Shown: piece after piece, positions 18,443 through 27,641 of the stretch
Numbering within the stretch: the first letter of the stretch is position 1
Layout of the letters: each line of letters starts with the position of its first letter
NCBI RefSeq assembly: GCF_029960815.1
Contig: NZ_JASBRE010000002.1
Location: 186,001-250,000 of the forward strand
Source of the DNA: Pseudomonas sp. AL03
GTDB taxonomy: Bacteria; Pseudomonadota; Gammaproteobacteria; Pseudomonadales; Pseudomonadaceae
DNA: 64,000 nucleotides
Direction: 5' to 3'
Notes under the pieces: generated by a model
Databases searched by the model: none
Told to the model about the DNA's origin: nothing
Seen by the model: only the letters and a program-made list of their open reading frames with translations
Position numbers and translations under genes: made by a program

Positions 18443-19975
18443 ATGAAGGACGTTTTAAAAAGCCGCATGACGGTACTGGCGCAGATCATTCTGCTATCGG
18501 CCACCGGGTCTGCATTTGCTGACAGCAAGGCAACGGCATCAGCCACTCAGACGCTCGAATATGCGAGCGTCAGCGAGCTCGCTGAACGGATGGAGCGCAA
18601 CGAACTCACCTCCGTAATACTGGTGGAATATTTGCAGGCGCGCATCGACACGTTGGATAAGCAAGGGCCGATGATCAACGCGATTATTGAGCTCAACCCT
18701 CATGCCATCGACATTGCCACCGCTTTAGACCAGGAACGTCAGGACGGCAACGTTCGTGGTCCGCTGCACGGCATTCCAGTTCTGCTTAAGGACAACATCG
18801 ACACTGCGGACCCGATGCAAACGAGCGCGGGCTCATTGGCCATGGTCGGTCAGCCTGCGGCAAACGATGCGTTTGTCGTCAAACAGCTGCGTGATGCGGG
18901 CGCCATCATTCTCGGCAAAACCAACATGAGCGAATGGGCTTACACCCGAGAACTGGGCTTGCCCCACGGCTGGAGTGGTCGAGGCGGCCAAGGTAAAAAT
19001 CCCCACGTGCTTAGCGGTGAAATCTGTGGTTCCAGTTCCGGTTCTGCTGCAGGTGTAGCCGCTGGCTTCGCACCGTTGGCCATCGGCACTGAAACCAACG
19101 GTTCGATCACTTGCCCGGCTTCGGCTAACGGTGTAGTTGGCGTCAAGCCAACGTTGGGACTGTTCAGCCGATCGGGTATCGTTCCAATCACGCGTCTGCA
19201 GGACACGCCTGGCACCCTCACTCGCACCGTTCGTGACGCCGCACTGATGTTCAATGCTCTGCAGGGCGTTGATGCCATGGATGCCGCAACCAGCGATGCT
19301 CCGATGGGAGTCGACTACACCACGCTGCTCGCCACGGATGCATTGAAAGGCAAGAGAATCGGTTACCCAACCGAGTACGTAGGCACGAACGGCAGCGTGC
19401 TTAGACCAGGGTTTGAATTCCTGATGGCATTGGCCACACTGGAAGAACAAGGCGCTACCCTGGTGCCGTTGAAAGTCCAACTGCCGGATATCGATGGCTA
19501 CTTCAACACCCTCATGGCGGGCATGAAACATGAACTGCCCGAGTACCTGGCCAGCCGCTCAGGGTTGCCGATCCAGACGCTTCAACAGTTGATCGACTTC
19601 AACGAACTTAATCCGGGCGCTGAAGGCTACGGGCAGCAAATGCTTAAAAACATCAACGAACTGGACATGACCCACGCACAGGCAACCGAACTGTTCGGCA
19701 CCCTCAATGCCAGCTTCAAGGCTGCCATTGATGAGCAATTGGCTGAGCATAATCTGGATGCATTGTTCGCCGATGCCGATGGCTACTCGCAATTCAGTGC
19801 GGCGGTGGCAGGCTACCCTGGCATTACCGTCCCGTCGGGCATGAACAGCGATGAGCTGCCGACCTCCGTGTTCTTTTTCGGTGCGCGTTGGAGTGAGCCC
19901 CAACTGCTGGCGTTGGCTTACAGCTATGAACAAGCTTCGTTAGAACGCCAGAATCCGGCTTTTAAAGAGCAGTAA
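18443..19975 (+). CDS. Exported amidase-signature family amidase
   Basis: A 510-residue amidase-signature enzyme (Ser-cisSer-Lys triad) with an N-terminal signal peptide ending near SAFADS, so probably periplasmic. The catalytic lysine is in HGIPVLLKDNIDT (about residue 116). The glycine/serine-rich motif ICGSSSGSAAGVAAG contains the cis-serine, and GTETNGSITCPASANGV contains the nucleophile serine. Such enzymes hydrolyse diverse amides; the natural substrate cannot be read. AAGGAAGC precedes the start. It is a single-gene unit ended by the hairpin at 20055. Exported members are less common than the cytoplasmic GatA type. Confidence 0.92.
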   Translation: MKDVLKSRMTVLAQIILLSATGSAFADSKATASATQTLEYASVSELAERMERNELTSVILVEYLQARIDTLDKQGPMINAIIELNPHAIDIATALDQERQDGNVRGPLHGIPVLLKDNIDTADPMQTSAGSLAMVGQPAANDAFVVKQLRDAGAIILGKTNMSEWAYTRELGLPHGWSGRGGQGKNPHVLSGEICGSSSGSAAGVAAGFAPLAIGTETNGSITCPASANGVVGVKPTLGLFSRSGIVPITRLQDTPGTLTRTVRDAALMFNALQGVDAMDAATSDAPMGVDYTTLLATDALKGKRIGYPTEYVGTNGSVLRPGFEFLMALATLEEQGATLVPLKVQLPDIDGYFNTLMAGMKHELPEYLASRSGLPIQTLQQLIDFNELNPGAEGYGQQMLKNINELDMTHAQATELFGTLNASFKAAIDEQLAEHNLDALFADADGYSQFSAAVAGYPGITVPSGMNSDELPTSVFFFGARWSEPQLLALAYSYEQASLERQNPAFKEQ

Positions 19976-20054
19976 GGTCTGAGGCCAGGCTGGTGATGTT
20001 GGCGTTACGGGTCTGGCAGCGCGCTCGAGCAGGGAAAGTCATCTCACCCTTCTA

Positions 20055-20077
20055 AAGGCGTAATCAAGTTATGCCTT
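20055..20077. terminator. Hairpin between convergent amidase and HTH genes
   Basis: AAGGCGTAA pairs with TTATGCCTT (one G-U pair) around a five-base loop, 80 bases past the amidase stop and just before the minus-strand HTH gene ends. Confidence 0.65.
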
Positions 20078-20085
20078 CAGAACGC

Positions 20086-20349
20086 TTAATCCTCTGCCGT
20101 CGGGCCGCTCGCCATCGAGCGGCCCGCGATCTTCGCCACGGTCAGACCACGAGCGTTTCCACCGAGTATTTCATCCAGTTCCCCCGCTGACAGCCCAAGC
20201 CTTTGCGCCGCTGCAGCCTTACCCAACTGACCGGTGTCGAGGAGCATACCGATCTTCATCAGGTATTCGACTTTAGCCCTCATCTCCCCCGCATCGGCAT
20301 CACCTGAAGGCGGATTACGGCGCCTGTCGCATTCATCGATCCCATTCAT
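20086..20349 (-). CDS. Small helix-turn-helix protein
   Basis: An 87-residue protein with an HTH-like core MLLDTGQLGKAAAAQRLGLS (about residues 35-55) followed by AGELDEILGG, typical of XRE/HigA-like binders. The ATG at 20349 is preferred because GAGG lies upstream; a GTG at 20364 overlapping the preceding gene is an alternative. It is the second gene of a tight pair with the HTH gene at 20361. A toxin partner is not evident, so a toxin-antitoxin role is not supported. Confidence 0.75.
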   Translation of the reverse strand: MNGIDECDRRRNPPSGDADAGEMRAKVEYLMKIGMLLDTGQLGKAAAAQRLGLSAGELDEILGGNARGLTVAKIAGRSMASGPTAED

Positions 20350-20360
20350 CTGCTGACACC

Positions 20361-20678
20361 TCACTCGACCATCGCGTAGTCCGCCCGACCCACCGGATCA
20401 GGCGTCGACCCTTTCACATTCATCCCTCTCCCCGGCGCAAATCCCGGGAAGAACACCAGGCCCTCCGATTCAAACCGATACGCCAACGCCAGTCGGGTGA
20501 CATCCAGTACATCGCGTTCTGCCTCAAATCGCTGAATGGCGTCCACGGAGACACCGGATTCCTCTGAGAGCTCCTCCACACTCCAACCCAGCATCGCTCG
20601 GGCCTGAGCGCAATGCGCGGGGGTGAATTGGAAAAGGGCGATACGTTCCAGGGTGATTTTCATCGCAAGAGAGGCCAT
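20361..20678 (-). CDS. XRE-family helix-turn-helix regulator
   Basis: A 105-residue protein with an XRE-type HTH: ARAMLGWSVEELSEESGVSV followed by DAIQRFEAERDVLD. The C-terminal part (EGLVFFPGFAPGRGMNVKG) is a common ending of single-domain XRE proteins. GGAG precedes the ATG at 20678; an internal ATG at 20663 is possible. It heads a two-gene unit with the HTH gene at 20086. Thirty-eight bases upstream is a LexA-like palindrome, so the pair may be SOS-controlled or autoregulated. Confidence 0.85.
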   Translation of the reverse strand: MASLAMKITLERIALFQFTPAHCAQARAMLGWSVEELSEESGVSVDAIQRFEAERDVLDVTRLALAYRFESEGLVFFPGFAPGRGMNVKGSTPDPVGRADYAMVE

Positions 20679-20715
20679 GGTGTTCTCCGGGCTCGAGAGT
20701 GCTGATTCAAAATAT

Positions 20716-20733
20716 ACTGTGTTTTTGTACAGT
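20716..20733. promoter_or_regulatory. LexA-like operator (CTGT-N8-ACAG)
   Basis: ACTGTGTTTTTGTACAGT has the exact CTGT-N8-ACAG frame of a gammaproteobacterial SOS box, with T-rich rather than alternating TA core. It sits just upstream of the minus-strand HTH pair. It might instead be the pair's own operator. Confidence 0.55.
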
Positions 20734-20955
20734 TGTTTTGCGCCCGGATCAAACTCATTTTTTGATCGGTTATATTTTTTCTCTCAGGCAGGAGCGTCGG
20801 AGCGACTACGCTATTGCTATGCGGGATCCTGAAAGCTCAGTGGCTTTCAGCCCCCGTCAGCAGCAATGTTTGAACGTCAGCTTTCTGATTTTCAACACAA
20901 GGAAAGGTGGCGTTTCAAAGGCAAGCAGGTGGTATGCGTCACAGGGAAGGCAATC

Positions 20956-23220
20956 ATGAAAAGATTACGTCTGCTGTGTGCCCTGATCGGTTTTACAAGT
21001 CTGCCGGTCCTGGCCGATATGGAATCGTCAAACAAAGATGCCTTTGTCACCCACCTGATAAATCAGATGACCCAGGAGGAAAAGATCGGCCAACTGCGGC
21101 TGATCGCTATTGATGAAAAGATGACTCCCGAAAGGATGCGCCAAGAGATCACCGCCGGGCGAATCGGGGGGACGTACGGCTCTGTGAGCCGTTACGTAAA
21201 CCGACCCATGCAGGACGCGGCTCAACAAAGCCGCCTGAAAATACCGATGTTTTTCGGCTGGGACGTGATACACGGCCATCGCACCATTTTTCCCATTGGC
21301 CTGGCGCTGGCCTCCAGCTGGGATATGGACGCCATTGAGTTAAGCGGTCGAACGGCGGCGAAAGAAGCCAGTGCGGACGGTATCGATTTGACCTTTGCAC
21401 CGATGATAGATATCGCCCGTGATCCTCGCTGGGGGCGTACATCCGAAGGCTTCGGTGAAGACACCTATCTGGTTTCGCGCATTGCCAAAGTGATGGTTCA
21501 GGCCTACCAGGGCAAAAGCCTAAGTGCACCCGACAGCATCATGGCCAGCGCCAAACACTTCGCGTTGTATGGTGCTGTCGAGGGTGGACGCGACTACAAC
21601 AGCGTCGACATGGGCCTGGCCAGAATGCACCAGGACTACCTGCCACCTTATCGTTCGGCGATTGAGGGTGGCGCGGGAGCAATGATGGTGGCGCTTAACT
21701 CTATAAATGGCGTGCCAGCCGCTTCCAATGCATGGTTGATGCAAGACCTGCTTCGCAAAGCATGGGGCTTCAAGGGGCTGGTCATCAGCGACCACAATGG
21801 GATAAACGATCTGGTTCAGCATGGTGTTGCGAAGAATCACCGCGAAGCGGCCATGCTCGCGATCAGGGCCGGTGTTGATATGAGCATGAACGACTTCTCC
21901 TATGGTCCGGAGCTACCCGGGCTGCTTGAGTCTGGTGCTGTTTCCCAGAGCAATATCGATAACGCAGTGCGGGAAGTCCTGGGGGCCAAATATGACATGG
22001 GGCTGTTCGAAGACCCTTACCGGCGCATCGGCGTTGCCAGTGAAGACCCCGCTGATAACAATGCCGAAAACCGTCTGCACAGAGCGCCGGCCCGTGAGGT
22101 GGCACGCAAGACATTGGTGCTGCTGAAGAATGAAAACGAGCTCTTGCCGCTAAAAAAAGAGGGTGTGATCGCGCTCATAGGCCCGTTGGCAAAAAGTACC
22201 GTCGACATCATGGGCAGTTGGTCCGCAAGCGGCGTGCCCTCGCAATCGGTGACGATCTACGACGGGCTGAAAAGCGCTATGGATAAGGGCTCGCTGATCT
22301 ATGCCCGAGGCGTCAATCTCACGGAGGATCAAGAGGTTATTAAATACCTGGGCGCGTCCGAAATCGAGAACGACGCTCGTCCGGCAGCAGAAATGATTGA
22401 CGAAGCGGTGAAGTCTGCACATCAAGCCGATGTTGTGATTGCAGTAGTGGGTGAGCCCCGCAGTATGTCTCATGAAGCGGCCAGTCGAACCAGCCTCGAT
22501 CTGCCAGGACGCCAGAGTGAATTGATCACCGCCCTGAAAGCCACCGGCAAGCCGCTGGTACTGGTATTGATGAACGGTCGGCCACTTTCCATCGGCAAGG
22601 AGCAGGAGCAGGCCGATGCGATTCTGGAAACCTGGTACAGCGGCTCTGAGGGAGGCAACGCCGTTGCCGATGTCTTGTTCGGTGACTACAACCCTTCCGG
22701 CAAGTTACCCATTACCTTTCCACGCTCCGTGGGGCAGATCCCCAATTACTACAGCCATTTGAACACCGGCCGCCCCTACCTGCCGGGTGGGCCTCGCAAC
22801 TACACGTCTCAATATTTCGATCAATCCCATGGTCCGCTTTATCCCTTCGGCTATGGGCTGAGTTATACCGATTTCAGCCTGACCGACATGGCCCTGTCTT
22901 CGACCACACTGAACAAGACCGACAAGCTCGTCGCCAGCGTCATGGTGAAGAATATCGGCCAGCGCGACGGCGAAACAGTGGTTCAGCTGTATATCCGCGA
23001 TGTCGTTGGCTCCCTCAGCCGTCCGGTCAAAGAACTGAAGAACTTTAAAAAAATCATGCTCAAGGCCGGAGAAGAGAAAGCGGTCCACTTCAGCATTGAT
23101 GAGAACGACTTGAAGTTCTTCAATGCTCAGTTGGAATACGCCGCCGAGCCGGGCGAGTTCCAGGTGCAGATCGGCCTGGATTCTCAGGATGTGAAGGCGC
23201 AGAGTTTTGAGTTGCTGTAA
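20956..23220 (+). CDS. bglX: Periplasmic beta-glucosidase, glycoside hydrolase family 3
   Basis: A 754-residue exported GH3 enzyme that releases glucose from beta-glucosides. The signal peptide is MKRLRLLCALIGFTSLPVLA. The (beta/alpha)8 domain carries FFGWDVIHGHRTIFPI, RDPRWGRTSEGFGEDTYL and KHFALYG. The nucleophile Asp is in GLVISDHNGI (near residue 279). The second domain has GSEGGNAVADVLFGDYNPSG, and a C-terminal fibronectin-III-like domain ends LDSQDVKAQSFELL. Length and layout match BglX. The ATG at 20956 has an AAGG site; the frame is open 90 bases further upstream but without export signal. Confidence 0.95.
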   Translation: MKRLRLLCALIGFTSLPVLADMESSNKDAFVTHLINQMTQEEKIGQLRLIAIDEKMTPERMRQEITAGRIGGTYGSVSRYVNRPMQDAAQQSRLKIPMFFGWDVIHGHRTIFPIGLALASSWDMDAIELSGRTAAKEASADGIDLTFAPMIDIARDPRWGRTSEGFGEDTYLVSRIAKVMVQAYQGKSLSAPDSIMASAKHFALYGAVEGGRDYNSVDMGLARMHQDYLPPYRSAIEGGAGAMMVALNSINGVPAASNAWLMQDLLRKAWGFKGLVISDHNGINDLVQHGVAKNHREAAMLAIRAGVDMSMNDFSYGPELPGLLESGAVSQSNIDNAVREVLGAKYDMGLFEDPYRRIGVASEDPADNNAENRLHRAPAREVARKTLVLLKNENELLPLKKEGVIALIGPLAKSTVDIMGSWSASGVPSQSVTIYDGLKSAMDKGSLIYARGVNLTEDQEVIKYLGASEIENDARPAAEMIDEAVKSAHQADVVIAVVGEPRSMSHEAASRTSLDLPGRQSELITALKATGKPLVLVLMNGRPLSIGKEQEQADAILETWYSGSEGGNAVADVLFGDYNPSGKLPITFPRSVGQIPNYYSHLNTGRPYLPGGPRNYTSQYFDQSHGPLYPFGYGLSYTDFSLTDMALSSTTLNKTDKLVASVMVKNIGQRDGETVVQLYIRDVVGSLSRPVKELKNFKKIMLKAGEEKAVHFSIDENDLKFFNAQLEYAAEPGEFQVQIGLDSQDVKAQSFELL

Positions 23221-23397
23221 GGCCGAGGCAGTGGCTGATGCTTATGAAGTTTTGAGACAAACATCGTACCTGTTGCGAGGGAGCTTGCTCCCGCTCGGCT
23301 GCGAAGCAGTCGCAAATCCGATGCATGCGCTGTGCCTGACCAACGCGGCATGCCCTAATGCCGATAAGTTAAGCCATTTCAGCTGCGACGCATTCCC

Positions 23398-23548
23398 TGT
23401 AGCAGCTGTCGAGCCCCAGCGAGGCTGCGTTCGGCTGCGAAGCAGTCGTGAATCCGGCTAATACGGTCTGTCTGATGTATCGCAATCTCTGATTTTACGA
23501 CTGCTCCGCAATCGAACGCAGCCTCGCTAGGGCTCGACAGCTGCTACA
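23398..23548. repeat. REP doublet downstream of bglX
   Basis: Facing arms start TGTAGCAGCTGTCGAGCC and end GGCTCGACAGCTGCTACA, variants of the element at 9734. A partial REP-like stretch (GCGAGGGAGCTTGCTCCCGC) precedes it at 23275-23300. Together they fill the 368-bp gap between convergent genes; no coding sequence is seen in it. Confidence 0.82.
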
Positions 23549-23588
23549 GCCGAACGCTTAACTACTGGCACTAGCGGAAGTGCCCTCT

Positions 23589-24356
23589 CTATTTCGCCCC
23601 CTCCAACCAAACGGACGGTGCCTGCCCCAGTACGCGGCGGAACATCGTTGAGAACGCCGCCGGGCTGTCATAGCCAAAATCCAGGGCAATCCGCGTCACC
23701 GGTTCGCCCACCACCAGCCGCGCCAGAGCCAGCACCACGCAGGCTCGCTGCCGCCATTGGCTGAAACTCAGGCCCGTCTGTTGGCGGAACAGGCGATTGA
23801 AAGTACGCAGGCTTATGTGCAACTGATCGGCCCATTGCTGGGGCGACTGATGAGCGTCGGGCCGCTGCACAAAGCCCCGGCACAACGCGAGCAGCCGCGC
23901 ATCGACGGGCAGCGGAATGTGCAACGGCAGGTGAGTGCTGCGCCCAAGCTCATGCAGCAGCAAGCCGATCAACGTACCGTCGCGCCCGCGCTCGTCATAC
24001 TCCAGCGGGATTTCCACCGCCTCCATCAGCAAATGCCGCATCAACGGCGAAACGCTGATCACCTGGCAGCGATCCCCCAGATCCACCACCGCCGGTTCGA
24101 TATACACACTGCGCGTGCTCACCCCCAGCATCAGCACCTCATGCGCCACCCCCGGCGGAATCCACACCGCCCGCTGCGGCGGTACCACCCAGTTGCCGTC
24201 ATGCGTGCTGACCTGCATCACCCCGGTGGCGCCGTATAACAATTGCGCCCGCCGATGTGTATGACGAGGCAACGAATGCCCGTGGGAATAATCCGTACCG
24301 ATGGCCACCACCGGCCGAGGCGTGTGGTCCAGCAGATCAATCGAAACATTGCGCAT
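23589..24356 (-). CDS. AraC-family regulator with cupin sensor
   Basis: A 255-residue regulator. An N-terminal cupin (about 20-110) contains the histidine pattern GHSLPRHTHRRAQLLYG. The C-terminal part carries two AraC HTH motifs (QWADQLHISLRTFNRLFRQQ and VTRIALDFGYDSPAAFSTMF). It is divergent from the TauE/SafE exporter at 24468, as is common for AraC regulators of exporters, and is its likely controller. Confidence 0.92.
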   Translation of the reverse strand: MRNVSIDLLDHTPRPVVAIGTDYSHGHSLPRHTHRRAQLLYGATGVMQVSTHDGNWVVPPQRAVWIPPGVAHEVLMLGVSTRSVYIEPAVVDLGDRCQVISVSPLMRHLLMEAVEIPLEYDERGRDGTLIGLLLHELGRSTHLPLHIPLPVDARLLALCRGFVQRPDAHQSPQQWADQLHISLRTFNRLFRQQTGLSFSQWRQRACVVLALARLVVGEPVTRIALDFGYDSPAAFSTMFRRVLGQAPSVWLEGAK

Positions 24357-24467
24357 CGAACAGCCTCAACGGTTGGCGTAAACGAAAACATTATTGGCTG
24401 ACTTGCTGAAGCAGACCAAGGCGCATCGTTCTATCGTCGACCGCCCTCAACCAATGGACGACACGCA

Positions 24468-25283
24468 ATGCTCTATCTCCTGCTGGCACTCTTCGGCTGC
24501 ATGACCGGCATCACCGCGGTGCTGTTCGGCTTCGGCGGCGGCTTCGTCGTCGTGCCATTGCTGTACCGCATGCTCCTGGCCAACCACGGTACAGACGACC
24601 CCGTCGGCCAATCGGCAATGCACATTGCTGTGGCAACCTCGACCTGCGTCATGATCGTCAACGCAACGATCGCCACCGGCAAACACCGTCGCGCCGGAAA
24701 CCTCATTCGCCATTACCTGTGGCCGTTGGGCGGGTTCATCGGCCTGGGCGCGATCGTCGGCGCCGTTTCGGCGATGTGGGTGAGTGGCGAGGTGATTCGC
24801 TATGCCTTCATCGCGTACCTGGGCGTGACCATCGCGGATTGCCTGTTACGACGCGGCTTTCTTACAGCGTCCGACACCGCAATCCCACGGCGATTGGGAA
24901 AGGCAGAAGTGTCTGGCGGCGGTGTAGGAATCGGCGCCATCGCTACCTTTCTCGGCGTAGGCGGCAGCGTCATGACCGTGCCGTTGTTGCGGCGTTGTGG
25001 GTTGAGCATGTCCCAGGCGACGTCCATGGCCAATCCGCTAAGTTTGCCCGTGGCGCTGGCTGGGACGGTGACTTACGTGGCGATGGCTGGGTTCACCGAG
25101 TTTGATTTGGGACCGTGGTTTATCGGTTATGTGGATGTACTGGCGTTTGCGGTTTTGACGGTGGGATCGCTGGTGGGGATTCGGCTGGCCACGCCGTGGA
25201 TTGGGCGGATACCGGATCGAACCCATGCGTGGGTGTATATCGGTTTGCTGATGCTTGTGATGCTGAGTATGTGGGCTAACTAA
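24468..25283 (+). CDS. TauE/SafE (TSUP) family membrane exporter
   Basis: A 271-residue membrane protein with about eight helices and the duplicated TSUP glycine-rich motif: GFGGGFVVVPLLYRML in the first half and FLGVGGSVMTVPLLRRCG in the second. TSUP proteins export sulfite, sulfoacetate or similar small organic anions. The substrate is unknown. It is divergent from the AraC/cupin regulator at 23589, so inducible expression is likely. It is not closely related to the TSUP gene at 28131, which sits in a different operon. Confidence 0.9.
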   Translation: MLYLLLALFGCMTGITAVLFGFGGGFVVVPLLYRMLLANHGTDDPVGQSAMHIAVATSTCVMIVNATIATGKHRRAGNLIRHYLWPLGGFIGLGAIVGAVSAMWVSGEVIRYAFIAYLGVTIADCLLRRGFLTASDTAIPRRLGKAEVSGGGVGIGAIATFLGVGGSVMTVPLLRRCGLSMSQATSMANPLSLPVALAGTVTYVAMAGFTEFDLGPWFIGYVDVLAFAVLTVGSLVGIRLATPWIGRIPDRTHAWVYIGLLMLVMLSMWAN

Positions 25284-25372
25284 ATCACCCCTTTATTTCA
25301 GGGTTGGTATTGGTAAGTTTTTTCGCAAGAATGAGTCTTTGCACTGACCACAATTCTTCGCGGGAGGATGTC

Positions 25373-25735
25373 ATGTCCATCATCGAAAGTGACTGGAAGA
25401 AATTCAAAGAACTGCACAAACTTGCGCTCGATCGTTTCTGCCAGGGTGTGCTGGCTGATGCCAAGACAATTGCCCAGCATGACGCGCTCTCGGCTCATGC
25501 CAGGTATGGAATGATTTATCGCCTGATGCGTGATCGGGACAAGGACATCGTCCAGACTTTCGACCCCTACAGTCGTTCCAGTGCACCCATAGCTTTGCGA
25601 TGGATGGTCAAGCACGACTTGCTGACCGATGCGGAGCTGTCGGTTCTTAGCGAAGCAATGTTAGAAGAGGTCGCTGACGTTGTTCGTCAACCCTATAAGC
25701 TTGAATGGGTCGAAGAGATCGTGCGAGAGGACTGA
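25373..25735 (+). CDS. Hypothetical protein, 120 residues
   Basis: Not recognised. GGGAGG precedes the ATG at 25373. The sequence is helical and charged (MSIIESDWKKFKELHKLALD, FCQGVLADAKTIAQ), with no signal or membrane segment, and a repeated acidic C-terminus (YKLEWVEEIVRED). It looks like a small soluble helical protein, perhaps an immunity or adaptor protein by size and charge, which is only a guess. The next gene starts 37 bases downstream in the same direction. Confidence 0.72.
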   Translation: MSIIESDWKKFKELHKLALDRFCQGVLADAKTIAQHDALSAHARYGMIYRLMRDRDKDIVQTFDPYSRSSAPIALRWMVKHDLLTDAELSVLSEAMLEEVADVVRQPYKLEWVEEIVRED

Positions 25736-25772
25736 AAACGGTTATCACCGGCCCTTTTTAAGAGAACGATAG

Positions 25773-26477
25773 ATGTGGATCTTCAATTGCACCGAAGCGG
25801 CAAGTCACTTCTTCAGCCGCGTGCACAAGGGTAAAAAAATCAGCCCGGTGCACAAACCGCCATCGTCCGTCATTGAAGATGACGTGTCTGATGAGTCAAC
25901 CGAACAGTGGCTGGTTCACGCCGTCACTGTTCAACGCAAGCATGTGTTGTACGTCATTCACGTAAAAACTCGTTATTGCATGATTTTTGCGGACGCGAAA
26001 AAAGCGGACATCGAAGGTTTCCTTCAACGTTTTTCCGAGCGTTGGATAAACGGCGTGATTCAGCATGCGGTGCAACACGACATACTTCGTTGGTTCAACG
26101 ACCAACTGATAGCGGAGCGATTCCAAGAGAGTTGTCGCGAGTACGTGTTTTACAAACGCGGACATCGCAGTGCGCAGAAACACATCAATGACATCGCCTG
26201 GGTGTTTGAGGGATGTGCTGCCGAACGAGGTTCTTTACCCCCTGACGAGTTCTCGGCAGGCCGCTTCGATGCCGACATGAACAACTACCCGAGAGGCGGT
26301 AAAGAACACAAGAATTACTTCTACCCGGATGAGGAAATGATCGTTCACTGGTTAAGCCGTTACGGCGGGCTTGATGAGCTTGGCATTCAAGCAGCCGGTG
26401 AGCGGCACAAGGCAGCGAAACGAGAGATTCGGGAGGTCGTAAGGCAGCTTCAGCAAGCGCATGAGCCGTTGCAGTAA
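25773..26477 (+). CDS. DUF6933-like protein
   Basis: A 234-residue soluble protein. The start MWIFNCTEAASHFFSRV and the phrase HVLYVIHVKTRYCMIFADAK resemble the N-terminal part of DUF6933 proteins, which open with an IxxCT motif and a strand pair. The second half (FQESCREYVFYKRGHRSAQK, then LPPDEFSAGRFDADMNNYPR) is not recognised. Function unknown. It may form a unit with the 120-residue gene upstream. Base composition is lower in GC than the core genes nearby. Confidence 0.65.
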   Translation: MWIFNCTEAASHFFSRVHKGKKISPVHKPPSSVIEDDVSDESTEQWLVHAVTVQRKHVLYVIHVKTRYCMIFADAKKADIEGFLQRFSERWINGVIQHAVQHDILRWFNDQLIAERFQESCREYVFYKRGHRSAQKHINDIAWVFEGCAAERGSLPPDEFSAGRFDADMNNYPRGGKEHKNYFYPDEEMIVHWLSRYGGLDELGIQAAGERHKAAKREIREVVRQLQQAHEPLQ

Positions 26478-26491
26478 AGCTGTGGAACAGA

Positions 26492-27478
26492 CTACTTACT
26501 CTCTAACCCTGGCGCTTCCCGAACAATAAAGTGATCCAGGTTCTCAATATTCGCACTGAACACCCCGAACGTCTGCTCGGGGTTTTTCTTGCTCGGCACC
26601 TGCTTCAACTCCGGCGTCACGCCATAGAAAAAGCAAAACAACTCTTTTTCGCTCTCGATAGCGTGTTTGATCTCCTCCAGAAATGCTTTGCGCTTGCGGT
26701 AGTTGTCGATCAGCTTTTTGCTCAGGTAAACGTTGACCGAGTAAGGCTTCTTCTTCGCCTCGTCCGGTTGCTTGAACCAGACCTTCTGTTCGAAATCGAT
26801 GCGAAAACTAGCGCTGTGGTAATCCTCGATTTTTTTGATCTTGCCCCAGTAAATCAGTCCTTTGTTGTCCAGCAGAAACTCGATTTTCTTGAAGAAAGAA
26901 CTGTAGGGCGCCGTGTGCTCGCCAATCTTCAGCGGCATGCGCTTGAGCAGCTCCATGTCCTCGAAGTTCGACACAAAACACTCCACCGGGTGGGAGAAGA
27001 CACTGGTCTTGTCTGGCGCCGATTCACGGCTCGGGTGTTCGACATCACTGGCCGCTGACGTTGATCCTGGGTCGTCCCGCATGACATCCGTCGCCACTGC
27101 CGGGTTTGATGGCTTACGCACATACTCACGCCGAGTCAGCAACAACTCCGATGGGAAGTGCTCCTCGCGACTGTCATCCGTTTCCGCATCGTCTACACCC
27201 GACGCCGACGCCTTGATACTGACATAAGGACAATCCGCAACATGGCGGGTGCTGGGCGTGTTCTTGAAGTGCGGTGTACGAACGTAATTCACATTCTTGG
27301 CGTTGAACGTCGTCAACACATTCGCCGCATCAAACGCCAAACGGCAGGCATCGTTGGGGCACTGGAAGTGCTCCTTGGCGGAATCGAACTCCATCGTCTC
27401 GTCGAAATTCAAATCGCGCACGTCATAGATCGACAGCTTGTCGTCGAGGCTGAGGCAGTAGGCGAGGTCGAATTTCAT
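26492..27478 (-). CDS. Hypothetical protein with N-terminal Cys/His cluster, 328 residues
   Basis: Not recognised. Near the N-terminus a probable metal site is visible: C40 and C45 in FQCPNDACRLAF, and H70, H79 and C83 in TPHFKNTPSTRHVADCPY. This is reminiscent of the CoiA-like or nuclease-associated zinc ribbons found in accessory proteins. A disordered Ser/Asp-rich linker covers about 90-165. The C-terminal half (VSNFEDMELLKRM to the end) is a mixed alpha/beta domain with many Lys and Phe. No signal or membrane segment is seen. It is convergent with the DUF6933-like gene and could belong to a small accessory cassette. Confidence 0.7.
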   Translation of the reverse strand: MKFDLAYCLSLDDKLSIYDVRDLNFDETMEFDSAKEHFQCPNDACRLAFDAANVLTTFNAKNVNYVRTPHFKNTPSTRHVADCPYVSIKASASGVDDAETDDSREEHFPSELLLTRREYVRKPSNPAVATDVMRDDPGSTSAASDVEHPSRESAPDKTSVFSHPVECFVSNFEDMELLKRMPLKIGEHTAPYSSFFKKIEFLLDNKGLIYWGKIKKIEDYHSASFRIDFEQKVWFKQPDEAKKKPYSVNVYLSKKLIDNYRKRKAFLEEIKHAIESEKELFCFFYGVTPELKQVPSKKNPEQTFGVFSANIENLDHFIVREAPGLESK

Positions 27479-27494
27479 GGCGGGCTCGGGTCCT

Positions 27495-27606
27495 TGCAGG
27501 CGCGAGCTTGCTCGCGATGGTTGCTAACGATAACGCATAAAACCTGACACCTCGCGGCGTTCTCTGGCTTTCGTCGCAACACCGCCCGGAGCAAGCTCGC
27601 ACCTAC
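27495..27606. repeat. REP-type inverted repeats
   Basis: GCGCGAGCTTGCTCGCGATGG at the left (first 20 bases typical of the family) and an inverted CGGAGCAAGCTCGCACCTAC at the right bracket about 60 bases. It marks the border between the accessory trio and the oxygenase operon. Confidence 0.7.
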
Positions 27607-27641
27607 ACCCATCAGCGCAATCCAATCCTGCCCACCGGTGC

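Noticed and set aside
20086..20678. Considered as a HigBA-type toxin-antitoxin pair.
   Set aside because: Both proteins look like DNA-binding proteins and neither resembles a RelE/HigB toxin.
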